64,000 bases of DNA, from positions 173,157 through 237,156 of the forward strand of contig CALBDS010000044.1 in the NCBI GenBank assembly GCA_937927415.1. Direction: 5' to 3'. Below are positions 9,115 to 16,912 of the stretch, piece after piece. The position numbers were made by a program, and so were the translations under genes. This stretch comes from an uncultured Rhodospirillaceae bacterium (GTDB lineage Bacteria; Pseudomonadota; Alphaproteobacteria; Azospirillales; Azospirillaceae). Below the pieces are notes generated by a model. The model searched no databases. It worked only from the letters and a program-made list of their open reading frames with translations, and was not told where the DNA came from. Positions within the stretch are counted from its first letter, which is position 1. Each line of letters starts with the position of its first letter.

Positions 9115-9147
9115 AAAAGCGCCGCCGGACGGCTCCGGCGGCGCTTT
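9115..9147. terminator. Bidirectional intrinsic terminator
   Basis: The stem AGCGCCGCCGG/CCGGCGGCGCT is flanked by a run of six A on the left and TTT on the right. It separates the convergent amaA-like and actP genes and can serve both. Confidence 0.85.
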
Positions 9148-9167
9148 CCATCGTCGGTGCTGTCCGG

Positions 9168-10841
9168 TTAATGGGATTGGGCGGCGGCCACGCCGATCCC
9201 GGTCTGCGACCGGACGAACTGATCCTCGAACACCTCGTCGGCGGCGGCACGGTCAACGCTGCCGTCCAGACGCGACACCAGCCACGTGACGGCAAAGGCC
9301 ACCGGCATGGAAATCAGCGCCGGGGTGTCCCAGGTGATGATCGGCGTGGTGAAGCCCAGAACCTTCACCCAGATCCCTGGCCCCAGGATGGTCAGGCCCA
9401 CGGCGGTGACAAGCCCCGCCACCCCGCCGGCCACGGCCCCGCGGGTGGTCAGCCCGCGCCAGAACATCGACAGGATCAGCACGGGGAAATTGGCGCTGGC
9501 GGCGATGGCAAAGGCCAGACCGACCATGAAGGCGATGTTCTGCTTTTCGAACAGGATGCCCAGCCCCACCGCAACCACGCCCAGCGTGATGGTGGCGATG
9601 CGCGACACCCGCATTTCCGCCCGCTCGTCGGCTCGGCCCTTGCGGATCAGGCGGGAATAGAGGTCATAGGAAACGGTGGTCGCCCCCGACAGGGTCAGCC
9701 CCGACACCACCGCCAGGATGGTGGCGAAGGCCACCGCCGAGATGAAGCCCAGGAACAGGTCGCCGCCGATGGCGTGGGCCAGATGGATGGCCGCCATGTT
9801 GCCGCCACCGCGCAGGCCCGTGACCACGCCCTCGGCGTTGCGCAGCAGATAGCTGTCGTTGCCGGCGATCATCACGATGGCGCCGAAGCCGATGATGAAG
9901 GTCAGGATGTAGAAATAGCCGATGAAGCCGGTCGCCACGAACACCGACTTGCGCGCCGCCTGCTGGTCGGCAACGGTGAAGAAACGCATCATGATGTGCG
10001 GCAGCCCGGCGGTGCCGAACATCAGCGCCAGCCCCAGCGACACCGTTTGCCACGGGTCCTTCACGAAATTGCCGGGCATCATGATGCGGTTGCTGCCCTT
10101 GATCTCGATGGCGCGGGTGAACAGGGCATCCAGGCTGAAGCCGAAGGCCATCAGCACGCTGAACGCCATGAAGCTCGCCCCCAGGAGCAGCAGGATCGCC
10201 TTGGTGATCTGCACCCAGGTGGTGGCCAGCATCCCGCCGAAGGTGACGTAGAGGATCATCAGAATCCCCACCAGCACCACGGCATAGATGTAATCCAGCC
10301 CGAACAGCAACTGGATCAACTGCCCCGCCCCGACCATCTGCGCGATCAGGTAGAAGGCGACCACGGTCAGCGAACTGCACGCCGCGAACAGCCGGATGGG
10401 CCGCTCGTTCAGCCGCTGCGACAGCACGTCCACAAAGGAAAAGCGCCCCAGGTTGCGCAGCGGCTCGGCAATCAGGAACAGGATGATCGGCCAGCCGGCC
10501 AGCACCCCCACCGAATAGATCAGCCCGTCATAGCCCGAGGTGTAGACCAGCGCCACAATGCCCAGGAAGGAGGCGGCGGACATATAGTCCCCGGCAATCG
10601 CCAGCCCGTTCTGGAAGCCGGTGATCCCGCCGCCCGCGGTGTAGAAGTCCGCGGCCGAGCGCGTGCGCCGCGCCGCCCACCACGTCAGCCCCAGCGTCGC
10701 CAGGACGAAGACGAAGAACATCACGATGGCGGTGACGTTGGTCGCCTGCTTGGTCACCGCCCCCTCCAGGGCACCGGCGGCCCAGGCGGTGGCGGGGAAG
10801 GCGGCGGCAGCCGCCGCGATGGTCAGGGAAAGGCGGCGCAT
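9168..10841 (-). CDS. actP: Cation/acetate symporter ActP
   Basis: This 557-residue sodium:solute symporter of the ActP type has a signal-like first hydrophobic segment followed by about 13 membrane segments. Segments recognisable from ActP are FYTAGGGITGFQNGLAIAGDYMSA (near residue 65), the loop GYDGLIYSVG and TFGGMLATTWVQITKA. It should import acetate and other short carboxylates across the inner membrane. Its ATG overlaps the stop of the DUF485 gene (ATGA), matching the classical yjcH-actP pair. The same transcript may start at the chemoreceptor gene. Confidence 0.9.
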   Translation of the reverse strand: MRRLSLTIAAAAAAFPATAWAAGALEGAVTKQATNVTAIVMFFVFVLATLGLTWWAARRTRSAADFYTAGGGITGFQNGLAIAGDYMSAASFLGIVALVYTSGYDGLIYSVGVLAGWPIILFLIAEPLRNLGRFSFVDVLSQRLNERPIRLFAACSSLTVVAFYLIAQMVGAGQLIQLLFGLDYIYAVVLVGILMILYVTFGGMLATTWVQITKAILLLLGASFMAFSVLMAFGFSLDALFTRAIEIKGSNRIMMPGNFVKDPWQTVSLGLALMFGTAGLPHIMMRFFTVADQQAARKSVFVATGFIGYFYILTFIIGFGAIVMIAGNDSYLLRNAEGVVTGLRGGGNMAAIHLAHAIGGDLFLGFISAVAFATILAVVSGLTLSGATTVSYDLYSRLIRKGRADERAEMRVSRIATITLGVVAVGLGILFEKQNIAFMVGLAFAIAASANFPVLILSMFWRGLTTRGAVAGGVAGLVTAVGLTILGPGIWVKVLGFTTPIITWDTPALISMPVAFAVTWLVSRLDGSVDRAAADEVFEDQFVRSQTGIGVAAAQSH

Positions 10842-11149
10842 CAGCGGGTCTCCTCCACGATCTCGCGGATCAGGCCGTCGAAACGCCGGTTCGCCTGAAA
10901 CACATAAACGCCGGTCAGCAGGATGGCGAAGACGATCACCCCCACCCCGGCGGGGAAACCCAGCGATGTGACCCCACCCTCGACCACCGGCGCGCCCATC
11001 TGCTGGGGCATCAGGGCCACGGCCAGGATATAGCCGTAATAGATGACGACCATCAGCGCCGACAACAGCCAGGCCAGCCGCATACGGCGGGCCACCAGAT
11101 CCCGATATTTCGGGTTGGCCTGGATTTTCTTACGCAACGCGACATTCAT
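10841..11149 (-). CDS. yjcH: DUF485 membrane protein, ActP partner
   Basis: This 102-residue protein has two hydrophobic helices (LLSALMVVIYYGYILAVAL and GVGVIVFAILLTGVYVF) and the DUF485 start pattern NPKYRDLVARRMRLAW. It always accompanies acetate permeases of this type; its exact role is not established. The stop overlaps the actP start. The gene begins 29 bases after the chemoreceptor stop, so all three could be one transcript. Confidence 0.9.
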   Translation of the reverse strand: MNVALRKKIQANPKYRDLVARRMRLAWLLSALMVVIYYGYILAVALMPQQMGAPVVEGGVTSLGFPAGVGVIVFAILLTGVYVFQANRRFDGLIREIVEETR

Positions 11150-11178
11150 ACTGGCGTACCTCCTCAATGCGCTTTTTC

Positions 11179-12609
11179 TTATGAAGACCTGCCGTCGTCC
11201 GTGGTGTCGGACGGCAGGTTGAACGCGACGCTGAACGCCCCCCAGTGGCGTCCATGGACCACGATGGGGGCGCTGGCGATCTTGATGAGCGTGTGGTGCC
11301 CGCCGCCCAGATCCCGCCGCATGGTGTGCAGCGTCGGCTGGCGTGAGCGCGCCGCCTTCAGCGCCGCCCGCGTGCGGAACAGCCGGCGCTGGCGGCTGTG
11401 GGCGGCGTTCCAGTCGGGATTGCTGCTCTGGGGCATGCTGTAGCGGCGGTTGTGGGTGGGCACATAGCCGTTGCGGTCGCTGACGATGGCGAACACCACC
11501 CGCGGGTCGCCGGTGACCAGCGGTTCCTGAATCGCGGGCAGCAGCCGGTCGGCGAAGTCGGTGAAGGCGGTCAGGACCTGCTCCGGCGCGGTGCCCGCCA
11601 CCGGGCGGTAATCCTCGTCGAACAGGGCGTCGATGCCGATCCGCCCGGCGGTCACCGCGGCGTCGAACGCCTGGGCCACATGGCGGGCGGCGTCTTCGGC
11701 CATGCGCAGGAACGGGCTGTCGGGGGTGGGCACCGGGCTGGCGGCGATGGCGTCGATCAGGGATTCGCACGTCTCCAGCACCGCCACCAGCCGCTCGTCG
11801 GCAGCCTTCAGCGCGGTGGTGGAGGTGGTGCCGGCCTCTTCCAGCGCCGTCACCTCGCCGGTCAGGGCGGCGCAGTGGTCCAGATTGCCGCGGGCACTGC
11901 CGGCAATCGCCAGGATGGCGTCGCCCACCGCCGTGAAATCATCGTCGATCTGCCGGATGAAGCGTTCGATCAGGCCGGTCCCGGCCCGTGCCTCCTCCGC
12001 CCCCGCCGTGGCGGCGGCGCTGTGCTGCAAGAGCGCGTCCACCTGCCCGTTCAGGGTGGTGACGGTGCGGGAAATCTCCTCGGTCGCCTTGCGCGCCTGT
12101 TCGGCCAGCCCCTTGACCTCGCGGGCGACGATGGCAAAGCCCTTGCCGGCCTCGCCCGCGCGGGCCGCCTCGATGGTGGCGTTGAGCGCCAGCAGGTTGG
12201 TCTGCTTGGAAATCCCCTCGATCATGCCGGAAAAGGCGGCCACCTGCCGCAGGGACGCGGCGATGCCGCCCAGATGCTCCTCGATCCGGGCGACCCCGCC
12301 GATCAGGGCGGCGATGCTCTCCACCGCCTGATGAAGCACGGTGCGCGACCGCCCGATGTCGTCGGCGGCGCGGACGGAGGCGTCCCGCGTGGCGTCGGCC
12401 TGCTGGTGGATGGCGCGGTTGGCGGCCACCATGGTTTCCACCGAACGGCGCACGGTGGCGAACTGCGCCGCCTGGCGTTCGACCACCGCCGACACCTCGT
12501 CCACATTGCCGGTGATGTCCGACAACTCCAGCCCCAGCGTGCCCATGCGCTGGGCCAACGTGGTGAGAATTGCCACCAGAACGGCGGGATCGTCCGAAGC
12601 GGTGGTCAT
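11179..12609 (-). CDS. Cytoplasmic methyl-accepting chemotaxis protein with C-terminal sensor-like region
   Basis: This 476-residue protein has the MCP signalling hairpin in its first half: GMIEGISKQTNLLALNATIE, then EAARAGEAGKGFAIVAREVK. I see no membrane segment or signal peptide. The second half (RNGYVPTHNRRYSMPQ and later IASAPIVVHGRHWGAFSVAF) resembles a Cache/PAS-like ligand module usually placed before the membrane in chemoreceptors. The order is therefore reversed: signalling domain first, sensor last. ATG 12609 was chosen, giving MTTASDD. It lies just upstream of yjcH-actP on the same strand, which suggests it senses acetate or related carboxylates inside the cell. That link is inference. 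Confidence 0.8.
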   Translation of the reverse strand: MTTASDDPAVLVAILTTLAQRMGTLGLELSDITGNVDEVSAVVERQAAQFATVRRSVETMVAANRAIHQQADATRDASVRAADDIGRSRTVLHQAVESIAALIGGVARIEEHLGGIAASLRQVAAFSGMIEGISKQTNLLALNATIEAARAGEAGKGFAIVAREVKGLAEQARKATEEISRTVTTLNGQVDALLQHSAAATAGAEEARAGTGLIERFIRQIDDDFTAVGDAILAIAGSARGNLDHCAALTGEVTALEEAGTTSTTALKAADERLVAVLETCESLIDAIAASPVPTPDSPFLRMAEDAARHVAQAFDAAVTAGRIGIDALFDEDYRPVAGTAPEQVLTAFTDFADRLLPAIQEPLVTGDPRVVFAIVSDRNGYVPTHNRRYSMPQSSNPDWNAAHSRQRRLFRTRAALKAARSRQPTLHTMRRDLGGGHHTLIKIASAPIVVHGRHWGAFSVAFNLPSDTTDDGRSS

Positions 12610-12643
12610 TGGAACGACTCCAAAGAACAAAACAGGGGGAAAA

Positions 12644-12676
12644 GGGGGGCCGGACAGCGAATGCCCGGCCCCTCAG
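12644..12676 (-). terminator. Terminator after hcaD
   Basis: On the minus strand GGGGCCGG and CCGGCCCC pair around a short loop and are followed by CCTTTTCCCCC. It lies between the hcaD stop and the chemoreceptor start and probably closes the hca/mhpB transcript. Confidence 0.65.
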
Positions 12677-12781
12677 GTCAAGGACGCATGGTGCAAGGAC
12701 AACGGGATGTCTGCCCACGGCATCCCCGGTGCGCGCGGGAGGCCGCACCCTGCCTCTGATGTTCAGGATCCCAGGTGTGGT

Positions 12782-14023
12782 TCAGGCGGCAACCTTGGCC
12801 GCCGGGGCGCGCAACGGCGTCTTGGCGTCGGTCAGCCGGGCGGCGTCAGCCTCGGCCCCGGCGGCGATCAGGGCGCGGGCCGGGCGCATGTCGCGGCCGT
12901 TGTTCACCGTTACCGCCCCGGTCACCACCCCGCCGGTGATGCCGAACAGGGTGTAGCGCCCGCTGCCCCGGTCGCCGCGCACCAGCCATTCATCGGCATC
13001 GCACGATCCTGCCACCTGGACGTTGATGCCGTACTGGTCGGTCCAGTACCACGGCACCTCGAACCCGCACGGCTCGCCGGTGACCATGGCGCGGGCCACC
13101 CCCGCCCCCTGGTTCTGGGCGTTGGCCCAGGTCTCGTACCGGCGATAGGCGTTGAGGTGGGGATGCCATTGCCGGGCCACGTCACCGGCGGCGTAGATGT
13201 CGGGATGGCTGGTGCGGCCGCAGGCGTCAACGACGATGCCGTCCTCCACATGCAGCCCCGCCGACACCGCCAGCTCGACGTTCAGTTCCACCCCGACGCC
13301 ATAGACCACCAGATCCCCGGTGAAACGGCGCCCGTCGGCGGCGGTCAGCGTGATCTCGCCGTTCTTGGCCTTCACCGCCTCCACCAGTTCGCAGCCGAAG
13401 GCGAAGGTAACGCCGCGGCCCTCGTGCAGGGCGCGCAGGTCGTCGGCCAGAGGCGTCGGAGCGGCGCGGGCCATCAGCCGGTCGCCGCGCTCGATCACCG
13501 TCACCGTGCCGCCCATGGTGACGACGCTGGCCGCCACCTCCAGCCCGATGACACCACCGCCCACCACCAGCACCCGCCGTCCCGGCCAGATGTGGCCGCG
13601 CAGGGCTTCGGAATCGTCCAGCGTGCGGACGGTGTGGACGCCGCCGCCCAGATGGTCCAGCAGCGGATAGGGCCGCGCCCGCGCGCCGGTCGCCAGCAGC
13701 AGCCGGTCGTAGCGGATGGTTTCGCCGTCGGCCAGTTCCAGCGTGTGCGCCTCGGCATCCAGGGTCACGGCGGCGATGCCGAACCGGGTTTCGATGGCGT
13801 TTTCGGCGTAAAAGCTGTCGGGATGGATGGTCAGCCGGGCGGTTTCCGGCTTGATCAGCACTTCCTTCGACAGCGGCGGGCGTTCATAGGGCAGATGGGG
13901 TTCGGCCCCGACGAACAGGATGCGCCCGCCGAACCCGAAGGTCCGCAGGGTGGCGGCGGCCACCGCCCCCGCCTGCCCGCCGCCGACGATGACATAGGTC
14001 TGAGTGTTCGAGGTCTGTGTCAT
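12782..14023 (-). CDS. hcaD: Ferredoxin reductase of 3-phenylpropionate dioxygenase
   Basis: This 413-residue FAD/NAD(P) oxidoreductase has an N-terminal FAD motif (VIVGGGQAGAVAAATLR), the PHLPYERPPLSKEVL segment of the BphA4/HcaD family, and an NAD motif near residue 155 (VLVVGGGVIGLEVAA). It passes electrons from NADH to the Rieske ferredoxin HcaC. It begins seven bases after mhpB, so the reductase is separated from hcaEFCB by mhpB. The E. coli HcaD sequence, as I recall it, aligns along the whole length. Confidence 0.88.
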   Translation of the reverse strand: MTQTSNTQTYVIVGGGQAGAVAAATLRTFGFGGRILFVGAEPHLPYERPPLSKEVLIKPETARLTIHPDSFYAENAIETRFGIAAVTLDAEAHTLELADGETIRYDRLLLATGARARPYPLLDHLGGGVHTVRTLDDSEALRGHIWPGRRVLVVGGGVIGLEVAASVVTMGGTVTVIERGDRLMARAAPTPLADDLRALHEGRGVTFAFGCELVEAVKAKNGEITLTAADGRRFTGDLVVYGVGVELNVELAVSAGLHVEDGIVVDACGRTSHPDIYAAGDVARQWHPHLNAYRRYETWANAQNQGAGVARAMVTGEPCGFEVPWYWTDQYGINVQVAGSCDADEWLVRGDRGSGRYTLFGITGGVVTGAVTVNNGRDMRPARALIAAGAEADAARLTDAKTPLRAPAAKVAA

Positions 14024-14030
14024 CGCCGCC

Positions 14031-14990
14031 TCACGCCGCCAGAGCGTTCTGCGCGGCCGGAACGGCGCTCATCATCCCCATGCCGGCGATCCATTCGTCG
14101 ATGGGGTGGTAGTAATGGGTCACCGCCTGATAGGGGCCGACGGCGTTCATGGCGGCGAAGGCGGCGATCCAGGCGCGGATCTCCTGCCCGCCGCGCCCGC
14201 CCTGGGCCAGGATGTCCTCGTCGCGCAGGGCGGCCAGGGCGTCCATGTCGGCGGTGGCGAACAGGGTCATCAGCTTGCGGTCCCACTCGGCGTTGAGCGG
14301 CAGCGACTGCCCCTTGCCCTCGGCCAGCAGGCGGCCGGTGCGCAGCACGTTTTCCTGGCGGCGCTGGCGGGCCTCCGGCGTCGGGTTGCGGCCGGCGATG
14401 AGGAATTCCTCCACCTCCGGCGGGACGGATCCCATCTGCGGCGTGGGCGGATCGTGGGACAGACCGCCGGAACCGATGATGAGCACCCGCTCGCTCAACC
14501 CCCCGAGGAAACGGCCGACCGCGGTCCCCAGCGCCACCGCGCGGCGGCACGGCGGCAGCGGCTTGGCCGCACCGTTGACGAAGATCGGGATCACCGGATA
14601 GCGGCCCACGGTGCCGCACAGGAATTCCAGCGGCTGGGTGAAGCCATGGTCGGCCTGCATGCGGTAGGAATAGGCGAGATCGATGTCCTGCGCCTGCACC
14701 GCCTTGACCAGATCCAGCGCCAGGGCTTCCGGCACGTTCAGCGGCCCGTGGCCGATGTCCCAGTCACCGGCGCACGCCGCCCGCAGCCCGACGCAGAACG
14801 GCGGCATCAGGTCGTAGAAGAAACCGTTGAAATGGTCCGGCGCGAACACGACGACCAGTTCGGGATCGTACGCCGCCACGTCCTCGGCCAGTTTGGCGAA
14901 GGTGGCGCGGGCTTCGGCCTCCACAGCGGCGGGGGGATGGATATAGTCCATCATCGGCGTGTGCGAGGCGCAGATCAGCTTCACGGGCAT
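14031..14990 (-). CDS. mhpB: 2,3-dihydroxyphenylpropionate 1,2-dioxygenase
   Basis: This 319-residue type III extradiol dioxygenase matches MhpB closely: LVVVFAPDHFNGFFYD, MQADHGFTQPLEFL and IIGSGGLSHDPP. The catalytic histidines are His115 and His179, the same numbering as in E. coli MhpB. It opens 2,3-dihydroxyphenylpropionate (or the cinnamate analogue) at the meta position. GAGGAA lies six bases before ATG 14990, which fixes the start. It sits between hcaB and hcaD on the same strand, an arrangement that combines the hca and mhp pathways. Confidence 0.93.
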   Translation of the reverse strand: MPVKLICASHTPMMDYIHPPAAVEAEARATFAKLAEDVAAYDPELVVVFAPDHFNGFFYDLMPPFCVGLRAACAGDWDIGHGPLNVPEALALDLVKAVQAQDIDLAYSYRMQADHGFTQPLEFLCGTVGRYPVIPIFVNGAAKPLPPCRRAVALGTAVGRFLGGLSERVLIIGSGGLSHDPPTPQMGSVPPEVEEFLIAGRNPTPEARQRRQENVLRTGRLLAEGKGQSLPLNAEWDRKLMTLFATADMDALAALRDEDILAQGGRGGQEIRAWIAAFAAMNAVGPYQAVTHYYHPIDEWIAGMGMMSAVPAAQNALAA

Positions 14991-15039
14991 GGGTTTCCTC
15001 CCGGTTCGGCGCCGTGGGGGCCTTGGGAACAAGTAAGAC

Positions 15040-15155
15040 CGTCAGGGGCTTTGCCCCCGACACCCCCAGCAAGGGCGTCAGCCCTTGCATCCCATCAATG
15101 GGGTACAGGGGCCGTCGGCCCCTGTCGGGGAGTGTCGAGGGGCGGATGCCCCTTG
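15040..15155. repeat. Cluster of short GC hairpins between hcaB and mhpB
   Basis: Five adjacent inverted repeats are visible: GGGGCTTTGCCCC, CAAGGGCGTCAGCCCTTG, CCCATCAATGGGG, CAGGGGCCGTCGGCCCCTG and AGGGGCGGATGCCCCT. The composition recalls the dispersed intergenic hairpin repeats of alphaproteobacteria. It lies inside what would otherwise be one transcript, so it may terminate, attenuate or stabilise the mRNA. No gene is seen in this gap. Confidence 0.7.
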
Positions 15156-15198
15156 ACCCTGCACTGCTCCCAAGCTCAAGGGCGCGGATTTTGTTGAT

Positions 15199-16026
15199 TT
15201 ACAGGTCCAGACCACCGGCCACGTGGCGGATGCCGCGGATGGCAAGGCCGGCGTCGGCGTTGATGAGCACGCCGCTCAGCGTGCGGTTGTCGGCGCGGGA
15301 TGCCAGCATGACGAACGGGCCGGTGAAATCGGCGGGTTCGGGGAAGAACTGCAGCGGCAGGATCGAACGGATGGCATCCGGCGTGCGGGAATCCATGATC
15401 CGCAGGTCCTGCTGCCCCAGCGATTCCGGCCCGCGCAGGTCCGACGCCATCCCGCAGGGTGCTACCCCGTTGACCCGCACCTTGGGCGCCAGTTCATAGG
15501 CCAACTGCCGGATCAGCCCCACCGCCGCGTGCTTGGATGCGGTGTAGAGCGGCCCGCCGCCCGCCGGGTAGAAGGCGGCGTTGGACAGGGTGAAGATCAT
15601 CGACCCCTGGCTTTTCACCAACTCCGGTGCGGCCGCCTTGGCCCCCAGCAGGTAGCCCTTGACGTTGATGGCGAACAACTCGTCGAAGCCCTGGGCCAGC
15701 CGGTCGCCGTCGGTCGCCAGCAGCCCGGCGCCGTGGTCCCAGATGGCGGCGTTGCCGACGAAGCAATCCAGCGTGCCGAACCGGGCGACGGTTTCCGCCA
15801 CCGCCCGCCGGTTGTCGTCCAGGGAGCGCACGTCCCCCTGAACCGCCACCACGTCGGCGCCGAAGTCGGCGTTGAGCTGCGCCACCTTCTCCGCCGACCG
15901 TTCCAGCACGCCGATGCGCGCCCCTTCGGCCAGGAAGCGTTCCACCACCGCCCGGCCCAGGCCGGAGCCGCCGCCGGTGATGAGGACCGCTTCCCCCGCC
16001 AGCCGGCCCGAGGCGGCGGCGCTCAT
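15199..16026 (-). CDS. hcaB: cis-dihydrodiol dehydrogenase (phenylpropionate/cinnamate)
   Basis: This 275-residue short-chain dehydrogenase has the NAD motif TGGGSGLGRAV, catalytic YTASK and the HcaB-type end DAGLAIRGIRHVAGGLDL. It re-aromatises the cis-dihydrodiol made by HcaEF to 2,3-dihydroxyphenylpropionate. Its ATG overlaps the hcaC stop (ATGA), which fixes the start and implies coupled translation. Similarity to E. coli HcaB is evident over the full length, including VRVNGVAPCGMASDLRGP. Confidence 0.93.
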   Translation of the reverse strand: MSAAASGRLAGEAVLITGGGSGLGRAVVERFLAEGARIGVLERSAEKVAQLNADFGADVVAVQGDVRSLDDNRRAVAETVARFGTLDCFVGNAAIWDHGAGLLATDGDRLAQGFDELFAINVKGYLLGAKAAAPELVKSQGSMIFTLSNAAFYPAGGGPLYTASKHAAVGLIRQLAYELAPKVRVNGVAPCGMASDLRGPESLGQQDLRIMDSRTPDAIRSILPLQFFPEPADFTGPFVMLASRADNRTLSGVLINADAGLAIRGIRHVAGGLDL

Positions 16027-16352
16027 GCCGCGGCCTCGGCCACGCCGTCCACCTCGACGAACAGGCTGTCGCCCTCGACGATGACGGGGAAGGTGCGCAG
16101 CGGTTCGGTGGCCGGCAGGCACATGGGCCGCCCGGTCTTCAGGCAGAACCGCGCCGTGTGCAGCGGGCATTCCACCGTGGCGTCATCTTCCAGATAGCCG
16201 TCGGCCATGGAAGCGTTGCCGTGGGTGCACAGATCCGCCACCGCATAGAAGGTGCCGTCCACGTTGAAGACGGCAACCGCCGGCGAACACTCCACCCGGC
16301 GGGCATCGCCGGGTTGGAGGTCTTCGACGGAACAGACGAAGATACGGGCCAT
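16023..16352 (-). CDS. hcaC: Rieske ferredoxin of 3-phenylpropionate dioxygenase
   Basis: This 109-residue Rieske [2Fe-2S] ferredoxin has ligands Cys42, His44 (CTHGNAS) and Cys62, His65 (CPLHTARFC). The segment SMADGYLEDDATVECPLH is nearly that of E. coli HcaC. It carries electrons from HcaD to the HcaEF terminal oxygenase. The gene follows hcaF by two bases and overlaps hcaB by four. Confidence 0.93.
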   Translation of the reverse strand: MARIFVCSVEDLQPGDARRVECSPAVAVFNVDGTFYAVADLCTHGNASMADGYLEDDATVECPLHTARFCLKTGRPMCLPATEPLRTFPVIVEGDSLFVEVDGVAEAAA

Positions 16353-16354
16353 GG

Positions 16355-16912
16355 TCAGAAGAAAATGCTGATGCTGGGGGCGAGCAGGACGAACTGGTCC
16401 AGTTCGATCTGGCGGTCGTAGATTTCCCACCCGGCGCCGCCGGGGATGCGGCGCAGTCGGTCGCGGCGGGTGCCGATGAAATCATAGTGGTCCTGCGGCT
16501 TGGCCGCGCGGTGCAGCAGATAGTTGCACGCCACCAGGATATCGTCGGGATCTTCCCACGACAGGATGCGCACGTTGCTGACGATGTGGCGGGTGCGCGA
16601 CACCGGCTCTTCCGCCCAGGCGTTGCCGGTTTCCAGCCGCGCCACACGGCGTTCCAACTGGAACTTGTCCTCGTTGTAGATGAAGGTCGTGGGCGGGGCG
16701 ATGCCCTTGCGGCGGTCGCGGGTCTGGGCCAGGGTGTTGGTCTTCATCACATAGGTGATGTCGTCGGCCAGCAACTCCAGCCAGGGACGGAACTTCCATT
16801 CGTCCAGCAGGGCCGCTTCGTGGTAGAGGAACTGCTCCACCTCGTGCTGCAGGGCCATGGGCGCCCAGGCGATGGCGGCGGCGGGCTTGTCGAGAACGGC
16901 GGCCTCAGACAT
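16355..16912 (-). CDS. hcaF: 3-phenylpropionate dioxygenase, beta subunit
   Basis: This 185-residue small subunit of a ring-hydroxylating dioxygenase has the family segments FLYHEAALLDEWKFRPWLE and AQTRDRRKGIAPPTTFI. It also has RRVARLETGNAWAEEPVSRT, all as in HcaF. It is structural and supports the alpha subunit in the hexamer. AGGAGG lies six bases before ATG 16912. The gene overlaps the end of hcaE by eight bases. Confidence 0.92.
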   Translation of the reverse strand: MSEAAVLDKPAAAIAWAPMALQHEVEQFLYHEAALLDEWKFRPWLELLADDITYVMKTNTLAQTRDRRKGIAPPTTFIYNEDKFQLERRVARLETGNAWAEEPVSRTRHIVSNVRILSWEDPDDILVACNYLLHRAAKPQDHYDFIGTRRDRLRRIPGGAGWEIYDRQIELDQFVLLAPSISIFF

